Positions 21,707-32,866 of a DNA stretch of 64,000 nucleotides are shown piece after piece. A model generated the notes under the pieces. That model made no database searches. It was not told the origin of the DNA and worked only from the letters and a program-made list of their open reading frames with translations. Origin of the DNA: Massariosphaeria phaeospora (taxonomy: Eukaryota > Ascomycota > Dothideomycetes > Pleosporales); assembly GCA_011032825.1 (NCBI GenBank), contig JAADJZ010000009.1, forward strand, positions 62,001-126,000, written 5' to 3'. Each line of letters starts with the position of its first letter. The first letter of the stretch is position 1. Both the position numbers and the translations under genes were made by a program.

Positions 21707-23047
21707 ATGAAGCGTAAGGCGACTTCCAGGCATCCTCCTGCCAAACGTCCGATATTCCGCCCCCGCCCAGGACGTCGCCCAGCTGAGGAGCGGGAGAGGA
21801 GAGAGCTAGAGGCCGAGGCTCGCGAGAACGAGCGAACCGGGCATCCTTTTGGAGCAGCAGCAGTTTCCGGGCCCACGGCCAACGACACCTCCACGCCCAC
21901 ATCACCACCCGATGGGCTCCTCGAAGAACTTTCCGCTGACGACCCCCGCTCCATCCCCGAGCCCACAGTGGCCCCATCCTCCAAGGAGGACCCAACCCCG
22001 GCCGAAGAAGCCGCTCCGGATACCCATCCTTCCGACCCCCCCCTCTCTCCCGGCCACAGTGCCGAAGAATCTCCCGAGACCACCTCCGCCACCGAGGAGG
22101 CTTCGAACGAGGTTTACGATGCCCAGGCATCCCCCAACACCGAGGCTGGAACGCCCTCCTCCTCCACCACTATCGGCCAAATGGTTCCAAATGTGGTCTC
22201 TCCGAGCAATCCCCCTGCCGTCGTACCGGCATCCGCACCAGCTCCAACGGCTCCTGCCCCCCTTGCGGGCTTTTTTGACCTTCCCGTCGAGCTTCGGCAG
22301 ACGGTCTATGACCTGGTGTTCGATCGGGAGGGATGCGTCTTTTGGAAGCCTGGAGCCTTTGGTTACGTCGCTAGGGAAAGAAGACAAAACTGGCCTCGCG
22401 TGAATCCTCTGAGCGCTGTGTGTCGTCAGTTCCGAGCTGAGACGGAATACATGGAATTTGACCAGGAACCTAACCTCATCGCTGATGGGAATGATTTCTG
22501 GACATTTACCATGGCCGTACAACGTCGCGATCCTATTGCGATGCCAATTGCCTCATTACTTCGGAGGGTTTACTTACGGGGCGAACCCTTCGGGATCGGA
22601 AAAGTCTGCTCCCCCCATGTCCTCCGGGACATTCTCCGCTTCGGACGTCGATTCCAGCAAACTGACATCCGGATCATTCTGAACGACCTTGTTTTTCAAG
22701 GGCATGGTGTTGTCCTGCCGGCGAAGGTCCGTTATGGGGCGGCTATCGGGCTGGCGATGCGTGGCGTTGGTAACGGTATGGGCATCGACAGCGGCAACGA
22801 TATCGTCCAGTCATGGCTCGCCGCGCAAGATCCTCTTCCGAACCCGAGTAATGTTCGCTTGTATCCCGCGGGCCTTTTCATTCATCCGCCAACGTTCGCG
22901 TGGGAGGTGAACAGAAGGATTAGGTGCTCGCGGGGTCAGGGTCCGTGTGAGCTACAGCAGGTTGTGGATGCTCGTTATCCTGGCTCGCTAACGAAAGTGG
23001 ATGATCTGGCGGCCGAGGTACTATCTTGGTTCGAGCGTGGAATTTGA
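21707..23047 (+). CDS. F-box-like (2EXR-type) fungal protein
   Basis: This is an intronless 446-residue protein. Residues 1 to about 185 are low complexity, Pro/Glu/Ala/Ser/Thr-rich and basic at the very start (MKRKATSRHPPAKRP), so probably disordered. From about 186 it has the motif FFDLPVELRQTVYDLVF followed by VNPLSAVCRQFRAETEYMEF, the arrangement seen in the many fungal F-box-like/2EXR proteins, in which an LP.E.R..IY helix is followed by the L..VCRQ.R.E block. The C-terminal half is a conserved-looking but unassigned domain. The ATG has a good context (CACCATGA). A TATA box is at 21524. The expected role is as a substrate adaptor or scaffold; the real function is unknown. It is the only intact gene inside the repeat-rich half of the window. 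Confidence 0.85.
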   Translation: MKRKATSRHPPAKRPIFRPRPGRRPAEERERRELEAEARENERTGHPFGAAAVSGPTANDTSTPTSPPDGLLEELSADDPRSIPEPTVAPSSKEDPTPAEEAAPDTHPSDPPLSPGHSAEESPETTSATEEASNEVYDAQASPNTEAGTPSSSTTIGQMVPNVVSPSNPPAVVPASAPAPTAPAPLAGFFDLPVELRQTVYDLVFDREGCVFWKPGAFGYVARERRQNWPRVNPLSAVCRQFRAETEYMEFDQEPNLIADGNDFWTFTMAVQRRDPIAMPIASLLRRVYLRGEPFGIGKVCSPHVLRDILRFGRRFQQTDIRIILNDLVFQGHGVVLPAKVRYGAAIGLAMRGVGNGMGIDSGNDIVQSWLAAQDPLPNPSNVRLYPAGLFIHPPTFAWEVNRRIRCSRGQGPCELQQVVDARYPGSLTKVDDLAAEVLSWFERGI

Positions 23048-23944
23048 AGGGGTTGGGGCGGGGTTTGGGCGTTCAGTTTGATAGATATTAACCAGAAAAT
23101 GTAATTGTATTATATTGTAATTCACGTTCCCAGTCTTGTTGGCCTCCCCTCTCTATGAAAGCATCCAGCTGGCTGTAATAGAGACGATTATTGCGAATAA
23201 AGACGACATTAGGCGATTCTCTCGACAGCTTAAGGGCTTTTAGCAAAAGGTGGATAGCCTCCTGTCTTTCCAAAGCCCTGCTGTATCTACTATACTAGTT
23301 ATTGTTGATACGGTGCTTAGAGAGGTAAGGATAGGCCGATAGCACGTAGGTGCGCGTTAGGATCGAATTATGCAGCGAGGATAGGGAACGATGCAAACTT
23401 GGGTGGCTATAAGGAAAATAGAGAGGTGTGAATGGATAGCCTTGTCGTAAAGTCTCTAGCCACTAGCGGAAATTCAGGACATTGCGCTATGCCCATCGTT
23501 AGTTTTTCTAGTTGTATTGCCACACTCTATTGCCTCCGCATCATCCGCTGTGACCTAACAGGCTCTCTTTTCCCTCCTTACTAAGTTCTCCAGCTTTTGG
23601 TTGCGAATCTGTATACTAGTCCAAGAGATCAGCAGCTAGGGTAGAGATAAGCAGACGCGACAGAGGAGGTACGTGTTACTATAGGAATAAGTGTCAAGAT
23701 TGGAGTTGTGCAATAAAAATTCCTGGAAGGGATATAACACTACCTAAATGTGTACCAAGGGTGTCGACATACTCTATCTCCCTCGCAAACTCTGCTGTAG
23801 GGCATCAGGCTACCTTATGCTCCTCTGTAAGCTTCTTCAGCTCGTAGTTACGATTTCCTATATCGGCTCGAGGTATAGGCAAAAGGGCAATTAATAGGTA
23901 GTCAACAGAGTCAGCAATGACTGAACGACTCCAATTGATCAAAT
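23048..23944. other. Intergenic with gene fragment
   Basis: On the minus strand 23,273-23,088 a short frame (ERQEAIHLLLKALKLSRE..., ending in TITFSG) looks like the C-terminal end of a lost gene. The left end has no start. At 23,900-23,942 there is a 43-bp segment repeated at 40,007-40,049. Otherwise there is moderately AT-rich sequence with nothing recognisable. Confidence 0.4.
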
Positions 23945-26182
23945 AATAGGCAAAAGGGCGGCCATATTATACCCTACGGACGTCAAAAACTATTCACTTG
24001 GAATAGTGCGTCATTGTAGCCTACGACGGTTTGCATTGATGGTTCTAGTATAAGGCTACGCGAAACCCTTCGCTCTGCATTACATGAGAACAGCGGAACC
24101 CGCCAACGAGATCACCTTATCTAGGAGAAGAAACTCAGATGGTATGTGCTACACACACTACCTGCTATGGGCATAGAGAGTATTGCCGGCACCTCGGTTG
24201 CAAAATTCTCACATGATCATTGTCTGAGTTAATGCCCACTTGAAGACCTTCAAGATACCCGGACATAGCTACCGAGCGCAGAGGCGGCGCGGAGAGGCGG
24301 CACAGCAACTTCTTTACTATTTCTGAGCGTCTACAGGCCCGAGGGCTCATTCCGAGATCGACTCGCTCTGGAACGGATACAACTTTCATACCGTTGAGAT
24401 GAATGTATCCGGGTCAGGGCGACTTTCAACTATATGCGCCCGCTATTCACTGATCTGAGGGACCTAATACAGATCGCCAACGTAAATTCCACGCTCACGC
24501 TTAGATTTCTGGTATCGATAGAGATAGCATAGCGGCGGGGAATTGGAGGTTCTGCATGCTGCAGCCTTTTCCCTGACGGGACACTTAATGCAGAATTGTC
24601 CTACATACCCGAAATAAGTTTGCTAGAATCCAGCATGGCGTTTTGCGCAGACGTGGACCTAGAGCCGCGCCAGCTCGAGGCTCACATATTGAAGACGTGG
24701 CTCGGCCAAGCTTATGGGACTGTACAGAATCTTAAGACGAGGAACTCATGCAGTGCTACTATCTATGGGCACCAACGGACGGGATGATTGTATGGATGCG
24801 CCACTGGCGGTCTCACATGCTCTGACTCAAAGCTAGGTAGTAGTTCTCATAGTTGTAAATGCACCGAGATTCCCGGAAGCTTAGAGTCCTGGCGGTCCGG
24901 TATCCCGCAACTTTCACCTCAATACATGCTCCCTTTCCAATGTTGCGCTTCTGTGGGGCTGCGCTTTTCAAAATACCGCTCGGCGCTAGCCGATTCACGG
25001 CGGATCTAAGATACCAACGTGTGACGTCAAGGGCGGCTGTAAGTGAGAGACAATGCATGGTAAGAGAAGGTGAAAGTGAAAGTAGACGCACCCCTGCCGG
25101 CGCGCTTCTATTGGCTGGACCCCAGCCCTGGGTCCACGGAGGTCACGTGCGCCCTTGGCGCCGCGCTAGCCGGCTGCCGTACTTAAGCCCGCCCGCCCAC
25201 GACCTTCCTCTCTCTCTCTTTTCCGCAACCCCTACTTTCTGCCACTGCCGATGCAACCTCGGTGCAGTGATGTCTTCTTCCGGTCTTTTCTCCTGGCACT
25301 ATCCAAGCTTCTGATGTTGTGTATTTTAATTACGGTTTTCAACATACCTAGCACGTGAGTGCGAAAGTTGTTACACAAACCTCAACCTTCTTCACACACC
25401 TCCTCTGGGAAGCGGCAGTAGGCAACGCAAAACGCGACGCCTTTTCGACACTGCCAGGAAAAAACGCTAGCGCAACTTCTTCTCTCTTTTGCCTAATGCT
25501 CTCCAGCTCCCTCTTGCACAGGGAGTGGCCGACTCTGCTTTGGTCCGCTATTGAGGGGCCTGTTACGGAGACGTTAGCGCGCGGCTTCTTCTATCTTTAT
25601 ACCCACACCTCCAGCTCTCTGTTGGGACGCTTATCAACGACCAATTTATGCGCCGCAATATTAGCACCCGAGTGTGAAAGTTGTGTCGCACAGCGAGTAG
25701 CCGACTCTTCACCGGAATGCTGGTTGGGGCCTGTTACGGAGGTGTCTGGATGATCCGGATCGGCGGTTTTACTTCTTCTCTCTTTGTCCCAACACTCTCC
25801 AGCTCCCAGTTGAGCTGCTGGACCCGATTGAATGTCCCGCAATATTAGCACTTCGGTGTGAAAGTTGAAGGAAAAGAGAGTAGCAGAATGCTCTTTAGCG
25901 TTCGTGCTAGGAGAGAGGTCTGGATAGTTTTTAACGGTCTTTCTTCTCTCTTTGCTGAGCCTCTGTCTCTCTCTCCCGACTCTTTCGAGGTTCATTAGCT
26001 GAACCTAGGTATGTACCCCTCCTAACATTTGTCTACTAACGGTCCTCGAAGTCGGATTCTGCACCTGTACGCGGGGAGGGCTACGAACCTGCTCCTTTGT
26101 GGGCAGAGCCAAGTCAGAAACGCACATTTTTTTCGTTGAGCTCCTGGCTGCAAGTTGGGACTTGAAGAAGAAAAAGCGCATT
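23945..26182 (+). repeat. Repeat R, copy 2 (little mutated)
   Basis: This is a direct repeat of 4166-6335. This copy keeps CpA and CpG sites, for example CCCTGGGTCCACGGAGGTCACGTG at about 25,130, where copy 1 reads TTAGGTTGGCTTAGGTCACGTG-like sequence. Features include a CT-rich tract after CTTAAGCCC at about 25,185-25,230 that resembles a fungal promoter/start region, and a three-fold imperfect motif, (CAATATTAG/CATACCTAG)CAC...AGTG(T/C)GAAAGTTG, at about 25,340, 25,654 and 25,842. Related GGGCCTGTTACGGAG words follow two of them. No protein-coding frame is convincing. The function is unknown; it may be a subtelomeric or non-autonomous repeat. Confidence 0.8.
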
Positions 26183-27079
26183 CATTGCACTTTCGCCTAG
26201 GAAAGCCAGGGCCTAAGAGACCTCCGTTCCGTACGATATGCCACTTGAACCTTCAGTGGAGCTTTGGCTGCACACAAGGCAGCATTTTCCAGTCCCTTCG
26301 GGCGCGTGGGAAAAGACCCACTCAGGCAGCTTTCACCTCTGCCGAAATGCGCCGAAATGCGCCTATACGCCTAGCAACCGCTTAGTCACAAAGCTTGTGT
26401 ACCTACGAGCCTTCCAGCGACTACAAAGAAAAAGAATGTAAAAAAGAAGCGTAAGATTTATCTAGCGCTATTGCTAGCTGTACTGCTAAGATATCGTGGA
26501 CTCTTCGCTAGACGGAAGAGTTGAGTTAAGCCTAGCCGCCTTAGGTAGTTGCTGTAGGAGCTAACGTTATGCGCGCAACCTTCGATTCTATAAAGAAAGA
26601 AAACTGCTATTGGTATACATGGATTACTTGGCCGCTGGCTATCTATAGAGTAGTTCTTTAGCAGCGTTAACAGTTAGACACTCGTAGCAACGGTCAAAGA
26701 AACCTTCTGCGACGCTTAGGTAACAGTAGCCTAACCTTTTACTAATAAAAGCTTAGCAACTAACCTAGCCTTGCGGCGCAAACGCGAGTACTACGATACT
26801 GCAAAGCAGAACTTTAGGCCTTCGTTTGTATCTGCGCTCTGCATTAGGTGCCTATTTTGAAGCCAAGTCTAGAGTAGAATACATCTAGACTGCGCTTTAG
26901 AACAGCATCGCTTTAAGACTTACGCAAACATTATTAACTTTCTTTGTTACAGCAAAAATCTACTTGCACGCTTTGTTAAAACTAGAAATTAAAGCAACAT
27001 GCGTTCCTATAGACACGATAGTGTTTATAAAGTTAGCGTTTTTAGACCTGCTAACTTTATTTTCGTAACGAGATACCCT
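26183..27079. repeat. RIP-like AT-leaning spacer between R copy 2 and E copy 1
   Basis: This region is moderately AT-rich with TAG/CTAG words and no long frames. A faint plus-strand coding trace (RATFDSIKKENCYWY... near 26,570) suggests a mutated coding region, but no family can be named. Confidence 0.45.
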
Positions 27080-29100
27080 CCTGTGCCTTAAGCTAGAAGC
27101 TAATTTTTCTTTTGTTGTCGCTAACTCTAACTACTCTACTCTCTTTCTTTTACATTTTGGCGTTGCGATAGCTTGTTTCGGCAGATATTCAAGCTAGAAG
27201 AAATGCCCGGCTTATACGGTTACAGTTGTAGAAAGTACAGTAGGTACTACTTTTTATTTTGCTTAGTCTAGTTTGTTCTTTTTTCGCGTTGTATAGAAAG
27301 CTTAAGAGTGCTCTTTCTAGAACCTCAACTGCGAGCCTAGAGCTTACTTTCTTGATAAGTTGCAAAGGCAAAGCTTATAGCCTAGTATGTAAACTAACTA
27401 CTTTAAAAGGCTAACCTCGCCTTTGGCACTCAAACACCTTTACCAACTCTGCAGCGCCGCGAGCTGTCCATATTTACTGCCGCTCTACACATCTACTACT
27501 ACTCCACACTTACATTCGCTTACCTCCCTCTCGTACCCGCACCTCTACCCGCACCATGGCCTCCCCACCGCTCGACCTCTCTACCATATTCGCTACCTTA
27601 ACCGCTATCGCTACCACAATCTCCTACCTCGCCGCTATCTAAGCCGAGCACGCCTCTACCGTTGACGCCTAGTTCGACACTCTCACCACCGAAGTGCGTC
27701 ACTGCCAGTCCCTGCTGGCGCCGCTCGCTGTCGACAGCGACGGCGATGCCGATACCACCAGCAGCGCGATGACGCCGCCCGGAAGCGATGCGACTGGCGT
27801 CGACGACCCGAACGAGACCACCATAGCGCACGGCAGCGTCCCCGGTCTGCTTGCCACGCAACAGGCACGCGTCGACGACGAGAACGAGATCGTCATAGCG
27901 GACGGCAGCGTAGCAGCGCTGCAGGCGCTGCATGCGCGGAATAGCAGCGTCCCCGGTCTGCTTGCCGCGCAACAGCCGCCCACTACGTCCACGCCGCGCG
28001 ACCGCACGAACGAGTGCTGTGGACCCGAAGGCTTCGACACGCCTGACTAGTTCGTCCCTCTTACGACTCCGGCATCTAGGCCGCATGTCGCTGTTACGTA
28101 AGTTGAGTGCGCAGCTCCATCTCCATCTCAGCTTATCCTATCTCATCCTACCTGCTCCCCGCCAACTCCCCTCCCCTCCCCTCAACTCCTCAGACTGAAA
28201 CTAACCTACCCCCCTTCCACAGCGCCAAACTCGCCGAACTCAAGCTCATCCACGCGCGCGAGCGAGCGGCATCCCAACACATGTATCACTTGACGGCGGG
28301 CACGACTGCTGCTGGTGCGTCGACGGGCGACGAGGAGGTGTAGGAGGGGGAAGTTCAGGCTGCGGTGGAGAGTGTGGAGAGTGGGGAGAGGATGGAGTGA
28401 GTGAGATACATGGCATGTTGACGGGGAAGTGAGGAGGAGATGGGAGATGGGAAAGGGGGCTGTGTTGCGTTGAGTTTCGTGTGGGGGAATTGGGCATTGG
28501 GAAATTGAGTGCATGGGGGATTAGGCGTCTGTATTGGGTTATTGGTAGTTTGGCTTAGCTTAGCTTAGCTTAGCATCGCACAGGTGGGTAATGGGTAAGA
28601 AGTCGAGGTTGGTAGGGTGTTAGTGTTTTGGAGGAACATGGGATGCCGTTCGTTTCGTTTCGTTTTGTTTCGTTCCGTTTCGATTCGCTTTGTAGAGTTT
28701 AGTAGTAACTGGTGGTGTTACGTGCATGTGTCAGACAATGGACATGACCTAGTCCGCGTTCTAGTTTTACAGTTAAGAAGAGAAAGATGAGCTAGGCTAA
28801 GCTAACCTGAGTAGTAGAATGAATGAACAAATAACCAATCATCTCGAAACCCCATTCACAATACATCTTCTACATCTCCAAATCCACAATCTATCTATCT
28901 CTCCTACACCCCGCATCACATCACCCACCAACCTACTCTCTCTCCCTACACCCTAACCCTCTACCCTGCAGCCCATGGTGCCCCTCCCAGCACCTTCCTA
29001 CTCCCCCCCATCCGCGCCCGCAAACACGGCCCCACTACCTGTCGCCCAAGTTCGCAGCGATGCCCTGCCGCACCGACAGCGTGGTGCACGATTTGACGAA
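27080..29100 (+). repeat. Repeat E, copy 1 (intact structure)
   Basis: This is the full-length copy of the roughly 2-kb repeat, in inverted orientation to copy 2 (17,020-15,675 plus 7399-6530). It contains an AT-rich upstream part (27,080-27,420), a two-exon gene (27,556-28,400), a CGTTTCGTTTCG tract (complement of 7200-7222) and TAGCTTAGCTTAGC words near 28,555. No terminal inverted repeat or target duplication was recognised, so whether it is a transposon or a segmental duplication is open. Confidence 0.8.
27556..28400 (+). pseudogene. Repeat-E gene, copy 1: unknown two-exon protein with RIP stops
   Basis: Exon 1 is 27556-28097 and the donor is AC|GTAAGT. The intron is 28098-28222, ending CCACAG. 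Exon 2 is 28223-28400; the phase-2 junction restores the frame into AKLAELKLIHARERAASQH. Four codons are stops here: TAA 27640 and TAG 27670 are CAA and CAG (Gln) in copy 2, TAG 28048 is TGG (Trp), and TAG 28341 is TCA in copy 2, where the frame continues to a TGA equivalent to 28398-28400. The protein is about 280 codons, with a hydrophobic N-terminal stretch (IFATLTAIATTISYLAAI), Asp/Gly/Ala-rich repeats with VPGLLA.QQ, and an acidic C-terminus. No family was recognised. The two copies have independent disabling changes. Confidence 0.65.
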
Positions 29101-29212
29101 CGTCGTGCTCAGCTCTGTCAAGGCCGAAGACGAATTAATTGGGTATAATTTGCAGCTAATGAAAAAGCGAATATGAAACACCTACTCACTTTCCTACCCC
29201 CCAGGCACTCAC

Positions 29213-30909
29213 TCACGACGACACAACCGTAACCTTCGTCGTCTTAACAATCTGCCCCGTCTCCAACGCCTTCGCCACGCTCAAGCCCCCATCTCCCGCA
29301 CTGCCCTCGCCGTCATCCTCATCCGCCCCCAGCCCTCCTCTCTCCGCACCAGCACCCCACGCCCCCTTCTCATTTCCCCTTATCCTCACCCGATATCTCT
29401 CCAGCCCACCCCCCAGACCCGCCGCCTGCATCTCCAAGTCGGCGCCGTCCTCCAGCCTCTTCGCCACCACGGTAGTGCCCTCGGAAAACGTACTGGAGCC
29501 GTCGATGGTGAACTTGGACTGCGCGTCGCCGTGGGGGAGGCCAAGGCCGTCGTCGTCGTGCCGCAGGTAGCCGGACGCGCGCCGGGGGCGGTACATGGCG
29601 TACGAGGCGCTGCCGGCGGTGCGGTTGGCCGACATGCTGGAGGTGAGGGCGCGGGCGGTGTCGAGCAGCCAGCGGAAGGCGGGCTTGAGCGAGGGGAGGG
29701 AGGCGGCGGTTATGCCGAGGTTCATTTCGATGCTGGGGTGGGGGTTAGGATGGGTGGGCGGCGAATGGAGATTGGGAATGTGGAGATGCGTGAGATGAGA
29801 CAGGCAAGAATGGGAAGAGAATGGAGTCGCGGGTGGCGATGGGCACGGCGATGGGCAGGAAGACAGACAGACAAGAACGGAGACAAGGAAATTGGTTTAC
29901 ATCTGCCAGGCGTAGTACATTGACCGCGGACCTGTCGAGTCAATGTCGTCAAAAAAGTGGAAGAGGAGCGGCGTTTTGATAATGCCGGCCGCGCAGGCAC
30001 TACGGCGTGCCATGATCCATTAGCTAGGAACCATGAAATAGTGTCTAGCGCGTGATATGATACGTACAAGAAGCCCAGACTCAAGATGAGCATGAGCGAC
30101 GCCTTCGTGCGGATGTTGAGATGCAGCGTCCAGATCAGCGGGACCGGCAAGAGCGCCAGGATGATGTCGGTGATGATGTTGGTGACTGTCTGACGTGAGC
30201 ACTTTGAGCGAGCGGCGAGAACACAGTTCCAAAGGGGCACACGTACCGCTATTAAACAAGGCGATGTTTCGGTATGCCGTGAGGGACAGGCACTTTGCGG
30301 TCCCGGTCCCCATGGGCGGCGGCCGCAGCGCAAAGTCCCAGTTCGCCGCCACGGGCATGCATCCGAACATCAGACTCAGGAAGGTGAACAGCGCGAAGCA
30401 GACCAGGAAGACTGCAGCTTCATCAGCATGCTTGGCGATGAGGCATACGCATACTTCGCGTCGATCGATGTGAACTCACCCACAATCCCCCACAGGAACC
30501 CGCGCAAGCCCGTCCGGCCCGTCAACGGCAACAAGAAACACGCAATCGAGATCTTGACAAAGCACACGGCCAACGGGATCACGACGCCCACGACGAAAAT
30601 CCACATCAGCAGCGGCTTGATGTTGTCCGGCGGGATCGCGAAGATGTGCTTGCCCATGCCCAGCTGCACGACGTACAGGAAGATGCCGCAGCTGGCGATG
30701 CTGCACACCATGGCGGCCGCGATGAAGGCATCGTCGAGGCGGAAGAGCTTGAGCACGACGACGCGGATGTAGAGGCGTGCGAGGACGGTGACGAGCGCGA
30801 GCACGAGCAGCGAGATGTCGATGGCGGTGAGGCGCGGTTGGATCGTCCAGGCGTAGTATGCGGGATCAGTGGGGATTTCGAGGGGCGCTTGCCGGCGGAG
30901 GGCCGCCAT
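29213..30909 (-). CDS. Fungal rhodopsin-domain (PTH11-like) seven-helix membrane protein
   Basis: Five exons on the minus strand: 30909-30480, 30411-30247, 30185-30068, 29999-29901 and 29732-29213. All junctions are GT-AG and in phase, giving 443 residues. The N-terminal two thirds has seven hydrophobic segments: ISLLVLALVTVLARLYI, DAFIAAAMVCSIASCGIFLYV, LLMWIFVVGVVIPLAVCFV, VFLVCFALFTFLSLMFG, IITDIILALLPVPLIWTL, ASLMLILSLGFLFACAAGII and a final one around IEMNLGITAASLPSLKP. The LxRLDD motif after helix 1, the Cys residues of the loops, and the E.NLGI..A.LP.L.P signature are those of the fungal rhodopsin/integral-membrane domain family, which includes PTH11-type receptors. No N-terminal CFEM domain is present. 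The tail of about 150 residues is Gly/Ser-rich and cytoplasmic. A plasma-membrane sensor role is inferred from the family. Confidence 0.88.
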
Positions 30910-31834
30910 GACTGGAGATGGGCAGCAGGTGTCAATCTTCAGATCAGGGGCGCAGTGTCATTATAGGCATTGCGTGGGCATCCGTCAGGCTCTTCGTCTA
31001 CCGGCAGAGATGTCCTGCAGCTTTGAACGCCTGCATCTAATATCCAACGCATACATATCTCCAGTTGGCTGCGCAGACAGAATGAGGATACGCTCTCCGC
31101 CTCATTGGACGCCGCTGATCGGTATAGCGGGCAATCATAAAAGGCTCAATTAAGCTTCCCCACACTTGATGCAGGGCGCGCCGTCAGCCGTCATTTCTCC
31201 GCAATCTGGGTATTGGGGAGCAGGGGTTTACATTGGTACCGTCAAGATTGAAGGGTCGGACCTGGTGATTAACCGTACGGGCGGTGTACGGGCAAGAAAC
31301 GCGCATCGTCTGACTTGCAGATGCTTGCCTGCCTTTCCTTGACATGATGCATGCCGATTGCAGGCATAGAGTCTCCGAGTCGTAAGCCCGCGACGTGTAC
31401 TAAGCATGCCAAACATAAAGATTGGAGATATCTAGGGGTAGGTGAGCTCGGTTCTCCCGGATCGCTCAGGCGAGGCTGGATTTAGCCAGATTATCGATCT
31501 GCAACCAGCATATTGAAGCTTGGTATCGCTGGCTAAATATTAGGTAGCCAAAGAGAGCGAGCTGGCGCGCATACGCATCGAGTCGGGCCGGGGGTAAAAC
31601 TGGCGAACAGGTTGTAATTCGAGACAGTATCTAGTTGTAGAGTAGTAATCTTTTGCGCCGCGATGATATACCGACTTCCATACTCTGCACGGCCTCGCTT
31701 ATACGCATGCACCCCGCAAGTACTGCAGTTTCGCACTGTACGCAATCCAGAATCCGGCTTAGACGTCCTCGGTTCGATGCAGTCGTGTCACCGATGTCGA
31801 CAACGCCCGAAGCAGGCCATGAACGCAAGACATC
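30910..31834. other. Intergenic
   Basis: This is the upstream region of the rhodopsin-domain gene and the downstream region of the four-helix protein gene. There are no frames with convincing content and no tRNA-like structure. Confidence 0.5.
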
Positions 31835-32480
31835 CTATCCCCGTCTCAGAAGCGGCCGTCGCTCAGGATTCTCCGCATCGTGACTCTGGCCATTCTCTTC
31901 GTTTTCAATCCCGTGCTCCTCGTCCCCCTGGTTCCACAAAGCGAACGTGTACACCCAAGCCGGATAGAACAAGACACTGCGAAGATATCAGCTTTCGCTT
32001 TCGTAGTACTGAAGATAGAGAAACTCACAGCAACAGTATTCCTGCTGTAGCTGACCGCGCAACGCGCATCTCCACGTCGCGATCAGAATGCGCATATCTA
32101 TGGCGCCAAGGCCCATAGCCTGAATCCAGCATGAGCCACAGCCAGAGTCCGGTAGCCAGCCCACTCTTAACGCTTTCGAAAATAAATGCCCGGTAATTCG
32201 TCTCAGTGCTCTTGCGCTGAACCACCACCACGAACATGATGCCCGCCGCCATCAGCGCCGTAATGGAACACGAGCTGCAGGTGACGCATGAGCACAGGCA
32301 TTAGTGACGATCGAAGAGAACTCACAAGAAATCGTAGAAGTTGATATTGTAGGCTTCGAAAAGAGAAACGAAAGCGAAAAATCCTAAACAAAGCGTAACG
32401 GGGAGCGCAGCGGCAGCTTGAAAGATACCTGCTGACCGCAGCATTTGGCGGCCAAGGGCGCGGTCCATCGTGGAACTCAT
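31835..32480 (-). CDS. Small four-helix membrane protein, unknown
   Basis: Three exons: 32480-32326, 32274-32029 and 31976-31835. The introns of 51 and 52 bp have GTGAGT donors and CAG acceptors, giving 180 residues. It starts MSSTMDRALGRQ and has four hydrophobic segments: about 19-45 (FQAAAALPVTLCLGFFAFVS), about 56-75 (ITALMAAGIMFVVVV), about 90-107 (SGLATGLWLWLML) and about 128-150 (AGILLLVLFYPAWVYTFAL). The C-terminal tail is charged (QGDEEHGIENEENGQ..., ending RRPLLRRG). The layout resembles the fungal MARVEL-like and other 4-helix proteins, but I see no defining motif, so the family is left open. It is probably in a membrane of the secretory system. The 35-bp start region has a partial look-alike near 17,540. 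Confidence 0.72.
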
Positions 32481-32866
32481 GTTGTGTAGAATATGAGATA
32501 ATAATAACGATGCGAGAGTGGGAGGTTGTGGTCATAAGTACAAGACCTGTTGCCTAATTCCGGGGCGCCAGCAACCTGAAACAACCCGAAGGAGCGAGGC
32601 CGCCGCAGTGAGGCTGTGCACGACATTAGCACCAACTCTAAACAAGTATGCGCAGCGTAGTAGAGGCCGGAGAGAATACAAGCGCGTGTTACATTCGCTC
32701 GTTTCCTGGAGGAATCTGGACTGGCGAGCGAGATGCCGAGCGCAGCAGGAACCCTTTCTTACCACGACAAAGCAAGTTGACCACTTCCCCAACCTCGCAG
32801 TTCTCAGAGCTGTTGAGAGAGAGGTTATGATTTTTCAGTTTCGATGGGGAACCAGGAAATAGTGGG

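Noticed and set aside
21902..22522. 206-codon minus-strand frame inside the F-box-like gene
   Set aside because: Gly/Arg-rich antisense shadow of the real gene.
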